From contig NZ_BPQJ01000003.1 of assembly GCF_022179185.1 (NCBI RefSeq), forward strand, positions 90,459-154,458: a DNA stretch of 64,000 nucleotides, written 5' to 3'. This stretch comes from Methylobacterium frigidaeris (GTDB taxonomy: Bacteria > Pseudomonadota > Alphaproteobacteria > Rhizobiales > Beijerinckiaceae). Position 1 is the first letter of the stretch, and each line of letters starts with the position of its first letter. The position numbers and the translations under genes are program-made. Positions 24,087 to 35,363 of this stretch are shown in pieces. The notes under the pieces were generated by a model. It searched no databases, was not told where the DNA came from, and worked only from the letters and a program-made list of their open reading frames with translations.

Positions 24087-24593
24087 TCAGCCGAACAGGT
24101 AGGCGACCTTGTGCAGGTCGGCCCCGGTGATGCGGTCGCGGGCCTCGGCCACCACGCGCCCGCCCATCCGCTCGTAGAAGTCCCGCGCCCGGTCGTTCTC
24201 CGTGAGCGACCACACTGCGACCCGGCGCACGTCCCGGTCGGCGAGGTCGTTGCGGACCGCCCTGAAGAGCCGGGTGCCGTAGCCGAGGCCCTGGTAGGTC
24301 GGCGCGAGGTAGATCTCGTCGATCTCGCCCTCGGCCTTGAGGGACCGGTCGCGGCAGCGGCCGTAGGAGACGTAGCCGATGACGCTCTCGCCCACCTCCA
24401 GCACCACCAGCGGCCGGTTGCGGCCGATGGTGGAGCGCCACCAGCGCGGCCCGCGCCGCGCCAGCATCCGGTCGAGGGCGACGCCCGGGATGATGCCCTG
24501 ATAGGCCTCGCGCCAGGCGGCGTCGAAGATCTCCGACAGCATCCCGGCATCCTGTTCCCGGGCCCGGCGAATGCTGACGACCTGAGTGCTCAC
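24087..24593 (-). CDS. GNAT-family N-acetyltransferase
   Basis: A 168-residue protein with the GNAT fold. N-terminal IRRAREQDAGMLSEIFDAAW, the beta4 strand EIDEIYLAP, then the acetyl-CoA pyrophosphate loop YQGLGYGTRLF (about residues 99-109), and motif B with VWSLTENDRARDFYERMGGR are all present. The substrate may be a protein N-terminus or a small amine; sequence does not decide. It is a lone gene between ppa and the divergent phosphatase. Confidence 0.88.
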   Translation of the reverse strand: MSTQVVSIRRAREQDAGMLSEIFDAAWREAYQGIIPGVALDRMLARRGPRWWRSTIGRNRPLVVLEVGESVIGYVSYGRCRDRSLKAEGEIDEIYLAPTYQGLGYGTRLFRAVRNDLADRDVRRVAVWSLTENDRARDFYERMGGRVVAEARDRITGADLHKVAYLFG

Positions 24594-24788
24594 GGTCTTC
24601 CCCCTCGATTGTTAGCCGACGGATCGCGTCCCTACGATGCGGGGGAGACGTCGCAAGCGCAATGCCAGGCTTGCGCGCCGGCTCATCTGCGGCCCCGTCG
24701 TTGCGGCCGGGTCACGCGGCTGCTAGAGCGGCACGCTGCCCGCCCTCGCGACTCGCGTTCTTCCCTTAAGTCAGGCGCCCGCCCCTTC

Positions 24789-25514
24789 GTGCTCAACCGC
24801 TTCCTCCCGCCCGAGACCCGCTACGCCCGCCGCATGGCCCGCATCGCCCGCTGGGAGCAGCCGATCGCCGGCCCGGGCGGACGCCTGCGCGCCTGGGCCA
24901 ACATGCTGCTGATCGACCACGGCGTGATCCGCCTGGCCTATCTCAACCGCCACCGGATCGGGCGCGGAATGGTCTGGCGCTCGGCTCAGCCGGCGCCGCA
25001 CGACCTCGCCTGGTTCCGGCGCCAGGGCGTGCGCACGATCATCTCGCTGCGCGGCGGGCGCGAGCACGGCTCCTGGCAGCTCCAGCGCGAGGCCTGCGAG
25101 CGGGAGGGGCTGGCCCTCGTCGAGTTCGTGATGCGCTCGCGCGAGGCGCCCGACAAGGCGACGCTGCTCGCCGCCAGGGACTTCTTCGCCGGCCTCGCCT
25201 ATCCGGCGGTGCTGCACTGCAAGTCCGGCGCCGACCGGGCCGGCCTCGCCGCCGCCCTCTACCTGATCCTGCACGAGGGCCGGCCGGTGCGCGAGGCGGC
25301 GCGTCAGCTCTCGGCGAAGTTCGGCCATTTCCGCTTCGCCAAGACCGGCATCCTCGACGCGTTCTTCGAGCGCTACCTCACCGAGGGCGAGCCGAAGGGC
25401 CTGAGTTTCCTCGACTGGGTCGAGCACGTCTACGACCCGGAGGCGCTCAAGCGCGACTTCCGCGCCGGGTTGTGGTCGGACCTGCTGGTGGACCGGCTGC
25501 TGCGGCGGGAGTGA
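24789..25514 (+). CDS. Tyrosine/dual-specificity-type protein phosphatase
   Basis: A 241-residue cytosolic phosphatase. I use GTG 24789 (VLNRFLPPETRYARR); ATG 24834 is an alternative. The phosphate-binding loop HCKSGADRAG contains nucleophile Cys144 and Arg150, and the general acid is probably an Asp or Glu around residues 110-120 (REAPDK). The DSP-like domain covers about 60-185, and the C-terminal helices end at LLRRE. Such proteins are common in this order and are often associated with lipid or exopolysaccharide control. Its 3' end is 3 bp from the convergent permease gene. Confidence 0.85.
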   Translation: MLNRFLPPETRYARRMARIARWEQPIAGPGGRLRAWANMLLIDHGVIRLAYLNRHRIGRGMVWRSAQPAPHDLAWFRRQGVRTIISLRGGREHGSWQLQREACEREGLALVEFVMRSREAPDKATLLAARDFFAGLAYPAVLHCKSGADRAGLAAALYLILHEGRPVREAARQLSAKFGHFRFAKTGILDAFFERYLTEGEPKGLSFLDWVEHVYDPEALKRDFRAGLWSDLLVDRLLRRE

Positions 25515-25517
25515 GGC

Positions 25518-26419
25518 TCACCCCCGCGTCGTCAGCAGCACCCCCGCTCCGATCGCCAGGATGGCGCCGATATGGAGCGGGTCGGGCACCTCGCCGAGGA
25601 CGGGGATCGCCAGCAGGGTCGCGATCACCGGCACCAGGGCGGTGAAGGCCGGGGTGCGCCGGCCGATCAGCGCCAGCGAGCGGTTGAAGGCGATCAGGGC
25701 CACCACGCTCACCAGCACCCCCTGATAGACGGCCTGGATCGCGATCTCCGCCGGCGCCGCCTCCGCGAGGTGCGACAGGCCCGCGGCGAGATAGAGCGGA
25801 ATGTAGGTGAGAAGCGAGCCGACGCAGATCAACGCCGTCGCCTCCAAAGCCGTGAGACGGGAGCGGCGCATCCGCACCGTGCCGGCAGCCCACAGGAGGG
25901 CGGCGGTGAGGAGCAGAGCGTAGCCGAACAGCTCGTCGGCATCGCGAAAGCCCCCCGCCAGGGTGAGCGCCCCGGCGGCGATCAGCCCGAGGCCGGCGAG
26001 GGCGAAGCGGCCCGGCCGGTCGCGCAGCACCAGCGCGCCGAGCAGAGCGGCGAAGAGCGGCATCGTGCCGGGCGTCAGCGCCGCGCCGTGGCCGGCGGGC
26101 GCGTAGCGCAGGGCGATCGAGATCAGCAGCGCGAACGGCGCGCCCTGCGCCACGTAGAGGAAGGCCGCGTCGACGAGCGCCGTCCGGCCGAGGCCGCGCA
26201 GCCGCAGCAGCAGCACCGGCAGCAGCACGAGGCCACCGATGCCGAAGCGGAGCGCCACGAGGTCGGCGGGCCCGAGCACGCCTCCCGCCCCCACCGTCCG
26301 GCGGGTGATGACGAACCAGCCGCCCCACAGGCTGACGGCGAGGAGGGCGAAGGCGACACCCTCGGCGAGGCGTCGCCCGGACGGCGCGTCGGCCGCGGTC
26401 GCCTCCGGCGTCCCGGGCC

Positions 26420-26423
<4 letters not shown>
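25518..26423 (-). CDS. EamA/DMT-family permease
   Basis: A 301-residue inner-membrane protein with ten predicted transmembrane helices in two EamA repeats (about 20-150 and 165-298), as in drug/metabolite exporters. The GTG at 26423 overlaps the ABC exporter stop by 4 bases (GTGA), so translation is coupled. The first repeat shows LLAVSLWGGWFVITRRTV and the second TPAFTALVPVIATLLAIPVLGE, a typical motif. The substrate may be an amino acid or other small metabolite. Pairing with an ABC exporter suggests both belong to one efflux operon. Confidence 0.88.
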
Positions 26424-28207
<1,784 letters not shown>

Positions 28208-28401
28208 GATGCTCGCTTCGTCCTGAATTGAGGACGTCGCGCTAGCACGGGGGTCGGGCCGGCGGCAATTCGGCGCCGTGCGGGGCTGGGCTGCGGCCGC
28301 GTGCGAAAGTTGCCTGCGATTGAACAATTGCCGCCTGCATGTCAATTTCGTGTCAAAACTTGGGCGTGCAGATTGCGCCGCGACACGGAGGCTCGACGAT
28401 C

Positions 28402-29931
28402 TTGGCCCTGCATCGCGCTCACTGGACCATCCTCGCCATCGGTCTCGCGCTGTCGGGCCCGGCTCCGGCCTTCGCCCAGTCGCCCCCCGGTTACGCCGAG
28501 GCGGACTCGCGCTTCGCCTTCCTGGAGACCGAGCGGCGGGTACGGGTGCAATCCCTCCTGACCGCCGCCGGCTACTGGACCGGCATGCCCAACGTCACCT
28601 TCGGGCGGCGGCTGTTCGAGGCGATCGCGCAGTTCCAGGGCGAGAACGGCTTCCGGCCGACCGGCTGGCTCGACGGCGCGCAACTCGCGCGGCTGCGGAT
28701 GCTGGCAACGCCGAAGCTCGCGCTCTGGGGCCTGCGCACGATCGCGCATCCCTTCCGCCCGGTCGCGATCTGGGCGCCGATGGGCCTCGGACTCACCGCC
28801 GAGCGCACGCCCCGCGGCCTCGACCTGAAGGACCCGACGCGGCGGCTCTCGCTCGCCTACAATTACCTGCCGAGCGTCACGGTAGCGGATTCGTACGCCT
28901 ACACGGTCGAGAAGTTCCAGCGGGAGGGCGCCACCCTGCATTACAAGGTGCTGCGGCCGGATTTCTTCGCGATCTCGGCCTCGCAGGACGGCACCGACAT
29001 CTACATGCGCTACCACCAGGACGGGCCGGGCGCGCTCGGCTTCGTCCTGCGCTGGGAGACGCGGGCGACCGATCTCGCCGCCGAGCGCATCGCGGTCCTG
29101 CTATCCGCCTCCCTGTGGTCGGCGATGACACCGGACGCGCCCTTCATCCCGCTGCCCGAGCTTGGCACCCCCGATTCCCGCGCCGTCGCCCTGCCACCGG
29201 TCCAGACCATGCCGCCTGCCGTGCCGCCGGTTCAGGCGCCCCCGCAATCTCCTCCGGTGGTCGCCGCCGTGCCGCCCGTCACCCCGCCGAGCCCGCCCGC
29301 CGTGAAGCCGCGCGACAGTTCCGGCACCGGCTTCTTCGTCGGCCGAGGGGGCGAAGTGCTGACCAACGCGCACGTGGTTGAGGAATGCGGGCGGGTCGAA
29401 GTCCGTGGCCCGCTTGGGACCGTTCCGGCCCAGGTCGTCGCCCGTGACGCCGCCAACGACCTCGCCATCCTGCGCACCGGCCTGACACCGCCGAAGGTCG
29501 CGGCCTTGCGCATGGGTATCCGCCTCGGCGAGCCGGTGGCGGCGTTCGGCTATCCCCTCGCCGGCATGCTCTCGACCTCGGGCAACTTCACTCTCGGCAA
29601 CGTGACCGCGCTCACCGGGCTCGGCGACAATACCAGCTACCTGCAGGTCTCGGCGCCGGTGCAGCCGGGCAATTCCGGCGGCCCGCTCCTCGACGGCAAC
29701 GGCAACTTCGTCGGCGTGGTGACGGCGAAGCTCAACGCCCTCAAGGTGATGGTGGCGACGAACGGCGACATCCCGCAGAACGTCAACTTCGCCCTCAAGG
29801 GTGCGGTGGCGGCGACCTTCCTCGAGAGCAACGGCGTCGCCTTCACGGTCGGGGCGGCCGCGGCCCCGATGGCGCCGGCCGACCTCGCCGACCACGCCAA
29901 GGCGATGAGCGTCTTCGTCGCCTGCCGGTGA
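28402..29931 (+). CDS. Exported trypsin-like serine protease with peptidoglycan-binding-like domain
   Basis: About 509 residues. I favour the TTG at 28402 because ACGGAGG lies just upstream and the signal peptide (LALHRAHWTILAIGLALSG) begins there; ATG 28339 would add 21 residues before it. A peptidoglycan-binding-1-like helical segment (about 40-96) is followed by an unassigned domain (about 100-260) and a Pro/Val-rich linker (about 265-310). The protease domain has His324 in TNAHVV, Asp353 in NDLAIL and Ser425 in QPGNSGGPLL, a full triad of the DegP/trypsin type. No PDZ domain follows. It is probably a periplasmic protease tethered to cell wall. It is divergent from the ABC exporter. Confidence 0.88.
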   Translation: MALHRAHWTILAIGLALSGPAPAFAQSPPGYAEADSRFAFLETERRVRVQSLLTAAGYWTGMPNVTFGRRLFEAIAQFQGENGFRPTGWLDGAQLARLRMLATPKLALWGLRTIAHPFRPVAIWAPMGLGLTAERTPRGLDLKDPTRRLSLAYNYLPSVTVADSYAYTVEKFQREGATLHYKVLRPDFFAISASQDGTDIYMRYHQDGPGALGFVLRWETRATDLAAERIAVLLSASLWSAMTPDAPFIPLPELGTPDSRAVALPPVQTMPPAVPPVQAPPQSPPVVAAVPPVTPPSPPAVKPRDSSGTGFFVGRGGEVLTNAHVVEECGRVEVRGPLGTVPAQVVARDAANDLAILRTGLTPPKVAALRMGIRLGEPVAAFGYPLAGMLSTSGNFTLGNVTALTGLGDNTSYLQVSAPVQPGNSGGPLLDGNGNFVGVVTAKLNALKVMVATNGDIPQNVNFALKGAVAATFLESNGVAFTVGAAAAPMAPADLADHAKAMSVFVACR

Positions 29932-29943
29932 ACGCCACAATTC

Positions 29944-30150
29944 CTACTGCATCACCGCGATGGCGGCGTGGATCAGGGTCGCTCCGCCGATGGGGGCGAG
30001 GAACCAGAGCAGCACGTTGACGACGATTATCCAGATCAGCACCCGCTCCTGGTGCCCGGTCAGCCGCGGCTGGGGTGGGCGCGGCGGCGGTTCCCAGGAC
30101 GGCCGCCATCCTCCCTCGACGAACATCGGCGCCTCCGCGCTGGTCTTCAT
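29944..30150 (-). CDS. Small single-span membrane protein
   Basis: A 68-residue product (MKTSAEAPMFVEGGWRPSWE...). A Pro-rich cytoplasmic start precedes two hydrophobic stretches, VLIWIIVVNVLLWFLAPIGG and a short tail (TLIHAAIAVM), making one or two spans. Composition and start are protein-like. It lies 12 bp from the convergent protease end, and 75 bp after smpB on the same strand. The function is unknown. Confidence 0.65.
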   Translation of the reverse strand: MKTSAEAPMFVEGGWRPSWEPPPRPPQPRLTGHQERVLIWIIVVNVLLWFLAPIGGATLIHAAIAVMQ

Positions 30151-30224
30151 GTCCGGGAGCTAGGAGTGATGGCCGGCGGTGTAAGTGCGGCGTGTTGTGC
30201 CTCGGGCGCCAGGATGCCCCGTGC

Positions 30225-30698
30225 TCAACCCTTGTCGCGCATCAGCCGCGCCTTGTCGCGCTGCCAGTCGCGCTCCTTGGCGGTCTCGCGCTTGTCGTGG
30301 AGCTTCTTGCCGCGGCCGAGGCCCAGCTCGACCTTCGCCCGGCCGCGCTCGTTGAAGTAGATCTTCAGCGGCACCACCGTGTAGCCCTCGCGCTGGGTCG
30401 CGCCGATGAACTTGTCGATCTGGCGCCGGTGCAGCAGCAAGCGGCGGGGCCGCTTGGTGTCGTGGTTGAAGCGGTTCGCCTCGAGGTATTCGGGGATGTA
30501 GGCGTTGAACAGCAGCAGGTCGTTGCCGGAGGGGCCGGCGAAGGCCTCGCCGATCGTCGCCTTGCCGCCGCGCAGGGACTTCACCTCGGTCCCCGTCAGC
30601 GCGATGCCCGCCTCGACCGTGTCGGTGATCTCGTAGTTGAAGCGGGCCTTCCGGTTGTCGGCGACGACGCGGTTCTTCGGCTCGGGTTTCTTGGCCAT
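30225..30698 (-). CDS. smpB: SsrA-binding protein SmpB
   Basis: A 157-residue RNA-binding protein that carries tmRNA to stalled ribosomes for trans-translation. Hallmarks are [40 protein letters not shown] and the C-terminal [20 protein letters not shown], whose basic helix occupies the empty mRNA channel. Full family length. It follows dapA in the same direction with a 71-bp gap, a pairing seen widely in alphaproteobacteria. Confidence 0.97.
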   Translation of the reverse strand: MAKKPEPKNRVVADNRKARFNYEITDTVEAGIALTGTEVKSLRGGKATIGEAFAGPSGNDLLLFNAYIPEYLEANRFNHDTKRPRRLLLHRRQIDKFIGATQREGYTVVPLKIYFNERGRAKVELGLGRGKKLHDKRETAKERDWQRDKARLMRDKG

Positions 30699-30769
30699 CG
30701 GGCGGGTCGAAGGTCCTGGGGGCGGGTGGCGGGAGCCCGGAGGCTCCCGGCATCGAGATATGGCGCAGG

Positions 30770-31672
30770 TCAGCCGTTGGTGAGGCCGGCGTGGCGAAGC
30801 GCCCCGTCGACGAGGCTCCGCGTCCCCTCGCCCACCGGCACCATCGGCAGGCGCACGTCCTCGCGCATCAGCCCGAGACGGGCGAGCGCGTACTTCGTCG
30901 GCGACGGGTTGGTCTCGGCGAACAGGTGGGTGTGGAGCGGCATCAGCCGGTCCTGGAGCGCGAGCGCGGCGCGATAGTCGCCCGACAGGCAGGCCTCCTG
31001 GAAGTCGGCGCAGAGGCGCGGCGCGACGTTCGAGGTCACCGAGATGGTGCCGTGGCCGCCATGCGCCATGAATCCCAGGGCGGTCGCATCTTCGCCAGAA
31101 AGTTGGACGAAGTCTTCGCCCATGGCTTGGCGTTGCAGGCTGACCCGGGCGACGTTGGCGGTGGCATCCTTCACCCCGGCGATGTTCGGCAGCTCGTAGA
31201 GCCGCTTCATGGTGTCGACGCTCATGTCGATCACCGAGCGACCGGGGATGTTGTAGATCAAGATGGGAATGCCGACCGCATCGTTGACCGCCTTGAAGTG
31301 CTGGTACAGCCCTTCCTGGGTCGGCTTGTTGTAATAGGGCGTGACGATGAGCAGCGCGTCAGCCCCGGCCTTCTCCGCATGACGGGACCGCTCGATCGCC
31401 TCCGCGGTGGAGTTGGAGCCGGCGCCGGCGACCACCGGCACCTTGCCGGCGGCCTCGTCGATGCAGGCTTCGACCACCCGGTCGTGCTCGGCGTGGCTGA
31501 GCGTCGGGCTCTCGCCGGTCGTGCCGGTGGGCACCAGACCGTGGGTGCCGTTCTCGATCTGCCAGGCCACGAAGGCCCGGAAGGCGTGCTCGTCGAAGGC
31601 GCCGTCGCGGAACGGCGTCACCAGGGCGGTGAGCGAGCCCCTCAGGCGCTGCGAGATCTGCGTCGACGTCAT
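30770..31672 (-). CDS. dapA: 4-hydroxy-tetrahydrodipicolinate synthase
   Basis: A 300-residue TIM-barrel aldolase condensing pyruvate with aspartate semialdehyde, the first step to diaminopimelate and lysine. ATG 31672 ([20 protein letters not shown]) gives the usual length. The pyruvate-binding TTGE (residues 51-54), Tyr140 in IYNIPGRS, and Schiff-base Lys168 in GVKDAT are present. It is probably co-transcribed with smpB. Confidence 0.96.
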   Translation of the reverse strand: MTSTQISQRLRGSLTALVTPFRDGAFDEHAFRAFVAWQIENGTHGLVPTGTTGESPTLSHAEHDRVVEACIDEAAGKVPVVAGAGSNSTAEAIERSRHAEKAGADALLIVTPYYNKPTQEGLYQHFKAVNDAVGIPILIYNIPGRSVIDMSVDTMKRLYELPNIAGVKDATANVARVSLQRQAMGEDFVQLSGEDATALGFMAHGGHGTISVTSNVAPRLCADFQEACLSGDYRAALALQDRLMPLHTHLFAETNPSPTKYALARLGLMREDVRLPMVPVGEGTRSLVDGALRHAGLTNG

Positions 31673-31830
31673 GCTGGCGTTCCTCGCCCGGTCGGGGCGG
31701 CGCCCCCGGGATCTCTGGTTGGGAGGCCGGCCCGCATGAGGATCACCAAGGGGACCACAGCCTCGGGGGACCAATCGTGGGGGACCAACTCGGCCGTCCG
31801 GCGTCCGACACATAGGGCCTCAGGCGCCTG

Positions 31831-31873
31831 CGCGCAAACGCTCCCGCGCCCGGTCCGTCGCGCGCAAACGCTC
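31831..31873. repeat. 13-bp direct repeat, 30-bp period, between dapA and transglycosylase
   Basis: CGCGCAAACGCTC occurs exactly at 31831-31843 and 31861-31873. The 30-bp period is close to three helical turns, so a regulator could bind both on one face. They lie in the divergent promoter region. Confidence 0.45.
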
Positions 31874-31912
31874 AGCCAGTCCCTCGCGTTCCGGCATGAC
31901 CGGGCGCCAGGG

Positions 31913-31928
31913 TTAAACGCTTCTTAAC
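31913..31928 (+). promoter_or_regulatory. Perfect CtrA box
   Basis: TTAA, seven bases, then TTAAC exactly fits the consensus for the cell-cycle regulator CtrA. It sits 57 bp before the chosen transglycosylase start, suggesting cell-cycle control of cell-wall cutting. Confidence 0.6.
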
Positions 31929-31984
31929 GCGGCGCTCCCACCATGGGCGTCCGGTCATTCGAGCTCTTTAGGGGAACGGGAACC

Positions 31985-34246
31985 ATGCTGCTCTCGCCTC
32001 GACGGCGCCGCCTCGCGGTCCTCGCCCTCACGGTGTCCGGCGCCGCGCTGACCTCGCTGTCGGCGCTCGGCGGCTCGACGGTGGCGCCGCCGCCGGACGC
32101 TCCGGCTCCCGCCGCGACCCTGCCCGCGGCGGTCACCCGCGCGGTCGAGCGGACCGACGAGGACGGCCTGCGCCCGGGCGCGGCGGTGGAGCGGCTGCCC
32201 GCGACGGCCGCAGCCTTCGCCGCCGCCGATCCGGAGGTGCCGATCCCCTTCCCCGCTCCGGACGCGGCGATCAACCCCCCTGCACCGGTGCCGAGCGTGC
32301 CCGATCCGGGCCGGCCTTTGCTCGGCACCGAGGTCGACGGCCCGGCCCTGCGCGGCGCGGTCGAGGCTTACCGGCGCGGCCAGGTCAGCGAGGGCGACCG
32401 GATCCGCGACGGGCTCAAGGACCCGGCCGCCCGCGCCCTCCTCGATTGGGCGGCGATCCGCGCCGGGGCCGGCATCGGCTTCGAGCGCACCGTCGCGTTC
32501 ATCCGCGACAACCCGGACTGGCCGGTGGGCGCCATGGTGCGCCGGCGCGCCGAGGAGGCTTTGCTCTCGCAGCGCAAGTCCCCCTCCCTGGTCCGGGCCT
32601 ACTTCGCCGCCCGCCGGCCGCAGAGCGCGCCGGGCAAGTTCGCCTTGGCGCTGGCCTTCAAGGCCGACGGGCTCCCTGAGGACGCCGCCGGCCTGGTCCG
32701 CGACCTGTGGCGCGAGGACAATTTCGGCCGCACCCTGGAGCTGAAGGTGCTCGACGCCTTCCCGGGCACGATCGGCGAGGTCGAGCACCGCTACCGCATG
32801 GAGCGGGCGCTGATGCGGGAGGACTGGGACACCGCCGGCCGCGCCGCCTCCTACGCCGGCAAGGCCTACGGCACGCTGGTGCGGGCCCGCCGCGCCGTCG
32901 AGGCGAAGGCCTCGAATGCCGGGTCGGCCCTCGACGCCGTGCCGCCGAGCCTGCGCCAGGATTCCTCATACCTCTACTCCCGCGCCCAGTACCTGCGCCG
33001 CCTCGACAAGCCGGCGGAGGCTGCCGCCGTGATGGCTCAGGCGCCGCGCAACCCGGAGGTCCTGGCCGATCCCGACGAGTGGTGGATCGAGCGCCGCATC
33101 GTCGCGCGCAAGCTCCTCGATGCCGGCGACGCCAAGTCGGCCTACGCGGTCGCCGCCGGCCACAGCGCCCGCTCGGTCGAGAAGCGCATCGAGGCCGAGT
33201 TCCACGCCGGCTGGATCGCCCTGCGCTTCCTCGACGACGCGGCCCTCGGCGCCAGGCACTTCGCGGCCGCCGCGGCGATCGCCGAGACGCCGATCTCGGT
33301 GGCGCGGGCCGCCTATTGGCAGGGCCGCGCCGCCGAAGGCATGGGCCAGGCCGCCGAGGCGCGCGCCTTCTACGAGCGCGCGAGCGCCCAGCCGATCGCT
33401 TATTACGGCCAGCTCGCCCGGGCGAAGCTCGGCCAGTCGTCCCTCGCCCTCCGCCCGTGCAGCACCCTCGACGAGGCCGCCCGCACCGCCTTCGAGAACC
33501 GCAACGCCGTGCGGGCCCTGCGCCTGCTGGCGGCCTCGGGCCTCAAGGAGCTGATGCTCCCGCTCTACATGGACTTCGCCCAGCGCCTGACCGAGCCGGC
33601 GGAGCTCAACGCGCTCGGCGACGTCGCGACGTCGCTCAACGATCCCCGCGCCCTGGTGGCGATCGGCAAGACCGCGGTGCAGCGGGGCCTTCCCCTCGAC
33701 CGCCACGCCTACCCGACCAACGGCATCCCGGCCTACGAGGCCTCCGCGGCCGTGCCGCAGGTCGAGCGCGCGATGGTCTTCGCGATCGCCCGGCAGGAGA
33801 GCCAGTTCGACCCGCGGGCGCAGTCCAGCGTCGGGGCCCGCGGGCTGATGCAGATGATGCCGGCCACCGCCCAGCGCACCGCCCGCCGGGTCAGCGCCGC
33901 CTTCGACACCGACCGCCTGACCAGCGACCCGGCCTACAATGCCCGCCTGGGCCAGGCCCATCTCGGCGAGCTGATGGAGGATTGGCGCGGCTCCTACATC
34001 CTCGCCTTCGCCGCCTACAATGCCGGCGGCGGCAACGTGAAGAAATGGATCGACGCCTACGGCGATCCGCGCAACCCGAGCGTCGACCCTGTCGACTGGG
34101 TCGAGCGCATCCCCTTCACCGAGACCCGCAACTACGTCCAGCGGGTGACCGAGAACCTGCAGGTCTACCGCAACCGCCTGGCCGAAGCGGGGGACGGGCG
34201 CAGTGCGCTGCTGATCGCGGATGATCTGAAGCGCGGGATGCGGTGA
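31985..34246 (+). CDS. Soluble lytic murein transglycosylase (Slt70-like)
   Basis: A 753-residue periplasmic enzyme that cleaves the MurNAc-GlcNAc bond of peptidoglycan to give 1,6-anhydro ends. ATG 31985 precedes a signal segment (RRRRLAVLALTVSGAALTSL); ATG 31943 is a less likely alternative. A Pro/Ala linker leads to a long alpha-superhelical domain (about 110-560) of TPR-like pairs. The catalytic SLT domain (about 590-735) has Glu605 in ARQESQFDP, GARGLMQMMPATA, and AAYNAGGGNVKKW. The CtrA box upstream suggests timing with division. Confidence 0.92.
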   Translation: MLLSPRRRRLAVLALTVSGAALTSLSALGGSTVAPPPDAPAPAATLPAAVTRAVERTDEDGLRPGAAVERLPATAAAFAAADPEVPIPFPAPDAAINPPAPVPSVPDPGRPLLGTEVDGPALRGAVEAYRRGQVSEGDRIRDGLKDPAARALLDWAAIRAGAGIGFERTVAFIRDNPDWPVGAMVRRRAEEALLSQRKSPSLVRAYFAARRPQSAPGKFALALAFKADGLPEDAAGLVRDLWREDNFGRTLELKVLDAFPGTIGEVEHRYRMERALMREDWDTAGRAASYAGKAYGTLVRARRAVEAKASNAGSALDAVPPSLRQDSSYLYSRAQYLRRLDKPAEAAAVMAQAPRNPEVLADPDEWWIERRIVARKLLDAGDAKSAYAVAAGHSARSVEKRIEAEFHAGWIALRFLDDAALGARHFAAAAAIAETPISVARAAYWQGRAAEGMGQAAEARAFYERASAQPIAYYGQLARAKLGQSSLALRPCSTLDEAARTAFENRNAVRALRLLAASGLKELMLPLYMDFAQRLTEPAELNALGDVATSLNDPRALVAIGKTAVQRGLPLDRHAYPTNGIPAYEASAAVPQVERAMVFAIARQESQFDPRAQSSVGARGLMQMMPATAQRTARRVSAAFDTDRLTSDPAYNARLGQAHLGELMEDWRGSYILAFAAYNAGGGNVKKWIDAYGDPRNPSVDPVDWVERIPFTETRNYVQRVTENLQVYRNRLAEAGDGRSALLIADDLKRGMR

Positions 34247-34277
34247 GCTCCCGACCGGGGATCGTTGATCTAGGACG

Positions 34278-35015
34278 CTAACATCTCGCGTCGAACCGCT
34301 CCCCCTCGTAATCCAGGTGCAGGTAATCCGGATCGAACCGGGCGACGGCCGTCAGGGTGTCGATGTCCGGAATGGCGAGCTGCTTGTCGCGCCAGTCGAT
34401 CAGGCCGGCCTGGCGCAGCTCGCGCAGGGTGCGGTTGACGTGCACGGCCGAGAGGCCGAGCGCGTCGGCGAGCTCGACCTGGGTGATCGGCAACTCGCAG
34501 CGGCCATCGCGCACCCGACCGACCGCCTGCTGGCGGACGAACACTTCGCAGAGAACGTGGGCGACGCGCTCCAGCGCGGTGCGCCGGCCGATATTGACCA
34601 GCCATTCGCGGTGGATCGCGGCCGTCACCAGGACCTCCCACCACAGCGCCCGGGTCAGGCGCGGATCGGCGTTCAGCATCTCCTGGAGCAGGTCGCGCGA
34701 GATCTTGGCCGCCACCACCGGGGTGAGCGTGCCAAGGGCGTGGTCCATGCGGCGCAGGATGAAGATGTTGAGGTCGCAGAGGTCGCCCGGCAGCAGGAAC
34801 GACATGATCTGGCGGCTGCCATCGGCGAGCTGCTTGTAGCGGCAGACCCAGCCGGCGAGGATGAGGTTGACGTCGCGCGGCTCCTCGCCCTCGGCGATGA
34901 TGTCCTGGTGCGTATCGTAGTTGACGATCCGGGCGGTGGCGGCCTGTTGCAGGAGGCGCTTGTCCGCGTCGCTCAGGCGGGAGAATCGTTCGAGCTTCCG
35001 GATCAGCGGATTCAT
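34278..35015 (-). CDS. Crp/Fnr-family transcription regulator
   Basis: A 245-residue DNA-binding protein. A cyclic-nucleotide-like beta-barrel (about 25-125, IAEGEEPRDVNLILAGWVCRY) is joined by the dimer helix to a winged helix (about 165-230). That helix includes ITQVELADALGLSAVHVNRT, with recognition helix and RLREL-like turn. No FNR-type Cys cluster is seen at the N-terminus, so it is not an iron-sulfur oxygen sensor. Many such genes occur in this order. No target operon is obvious nearby. Confidence 0.9.
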   Translation of the reverse strand: MNPLIRKLERFSRLSDADKRLLQQAATARIVNYDTHQDIIAEGEEPRDVNLILAGWVCRYKQLADGSRQIMSFLLPGDLCDLNIFILRRMDHALGTLTPVVAAKISRDLLQEMLNADPRLTRALWWEVLVTAAIHREWLVNIGRRTALERVAHVLCEVFVRQQAVGRVRDGRCELPITQVELADALGLSAVHVNRTLRELRQAGLIDWRDKQLAIPDIDTLTAVARFDPDYLHLDYEGERFDARC

Positions 35016-35363
35016 CGTGCACCCCTCCGGCCCGCGGCTCGGCAGCGCGAGTTTCCCGTCGTTCCAGGCGGAAAGTTAGCGTCTGTCGCGGTTCAGTAAA
35101 GCGCCCGGCCGACCGCTCGTACGAGTCAGGCGCCATCTTGGGGTCCTGACGCCTGACCTCGCGACCGCCCCTGTCTCCCTTGCGGGAGGACGTCGGTTGA
35201 CCGGTGCTTCACCGGAGGTCGGAAGGGCCCCCGAACCGGGACGCACTGTCGCAGTGACGAGGGCGGCGGAAAGGACGTCCGGCTCGGCCTCGTCAGACGG
35301 AGACACGCTCTGGTCAGGGCAGCAGCGACCGTGTCCTTCCTGCCGCCCGCCGGCCTGCGCCGG
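35016..35363. other. 348-bp intergenic stretch
   Basis: Between the Crp-like gene start and the iclR stop. No supported coding frame, palindrome or terminator with a T run is seen; it should hold the promoter of the Crp-like gene. Confidence 0.4.
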
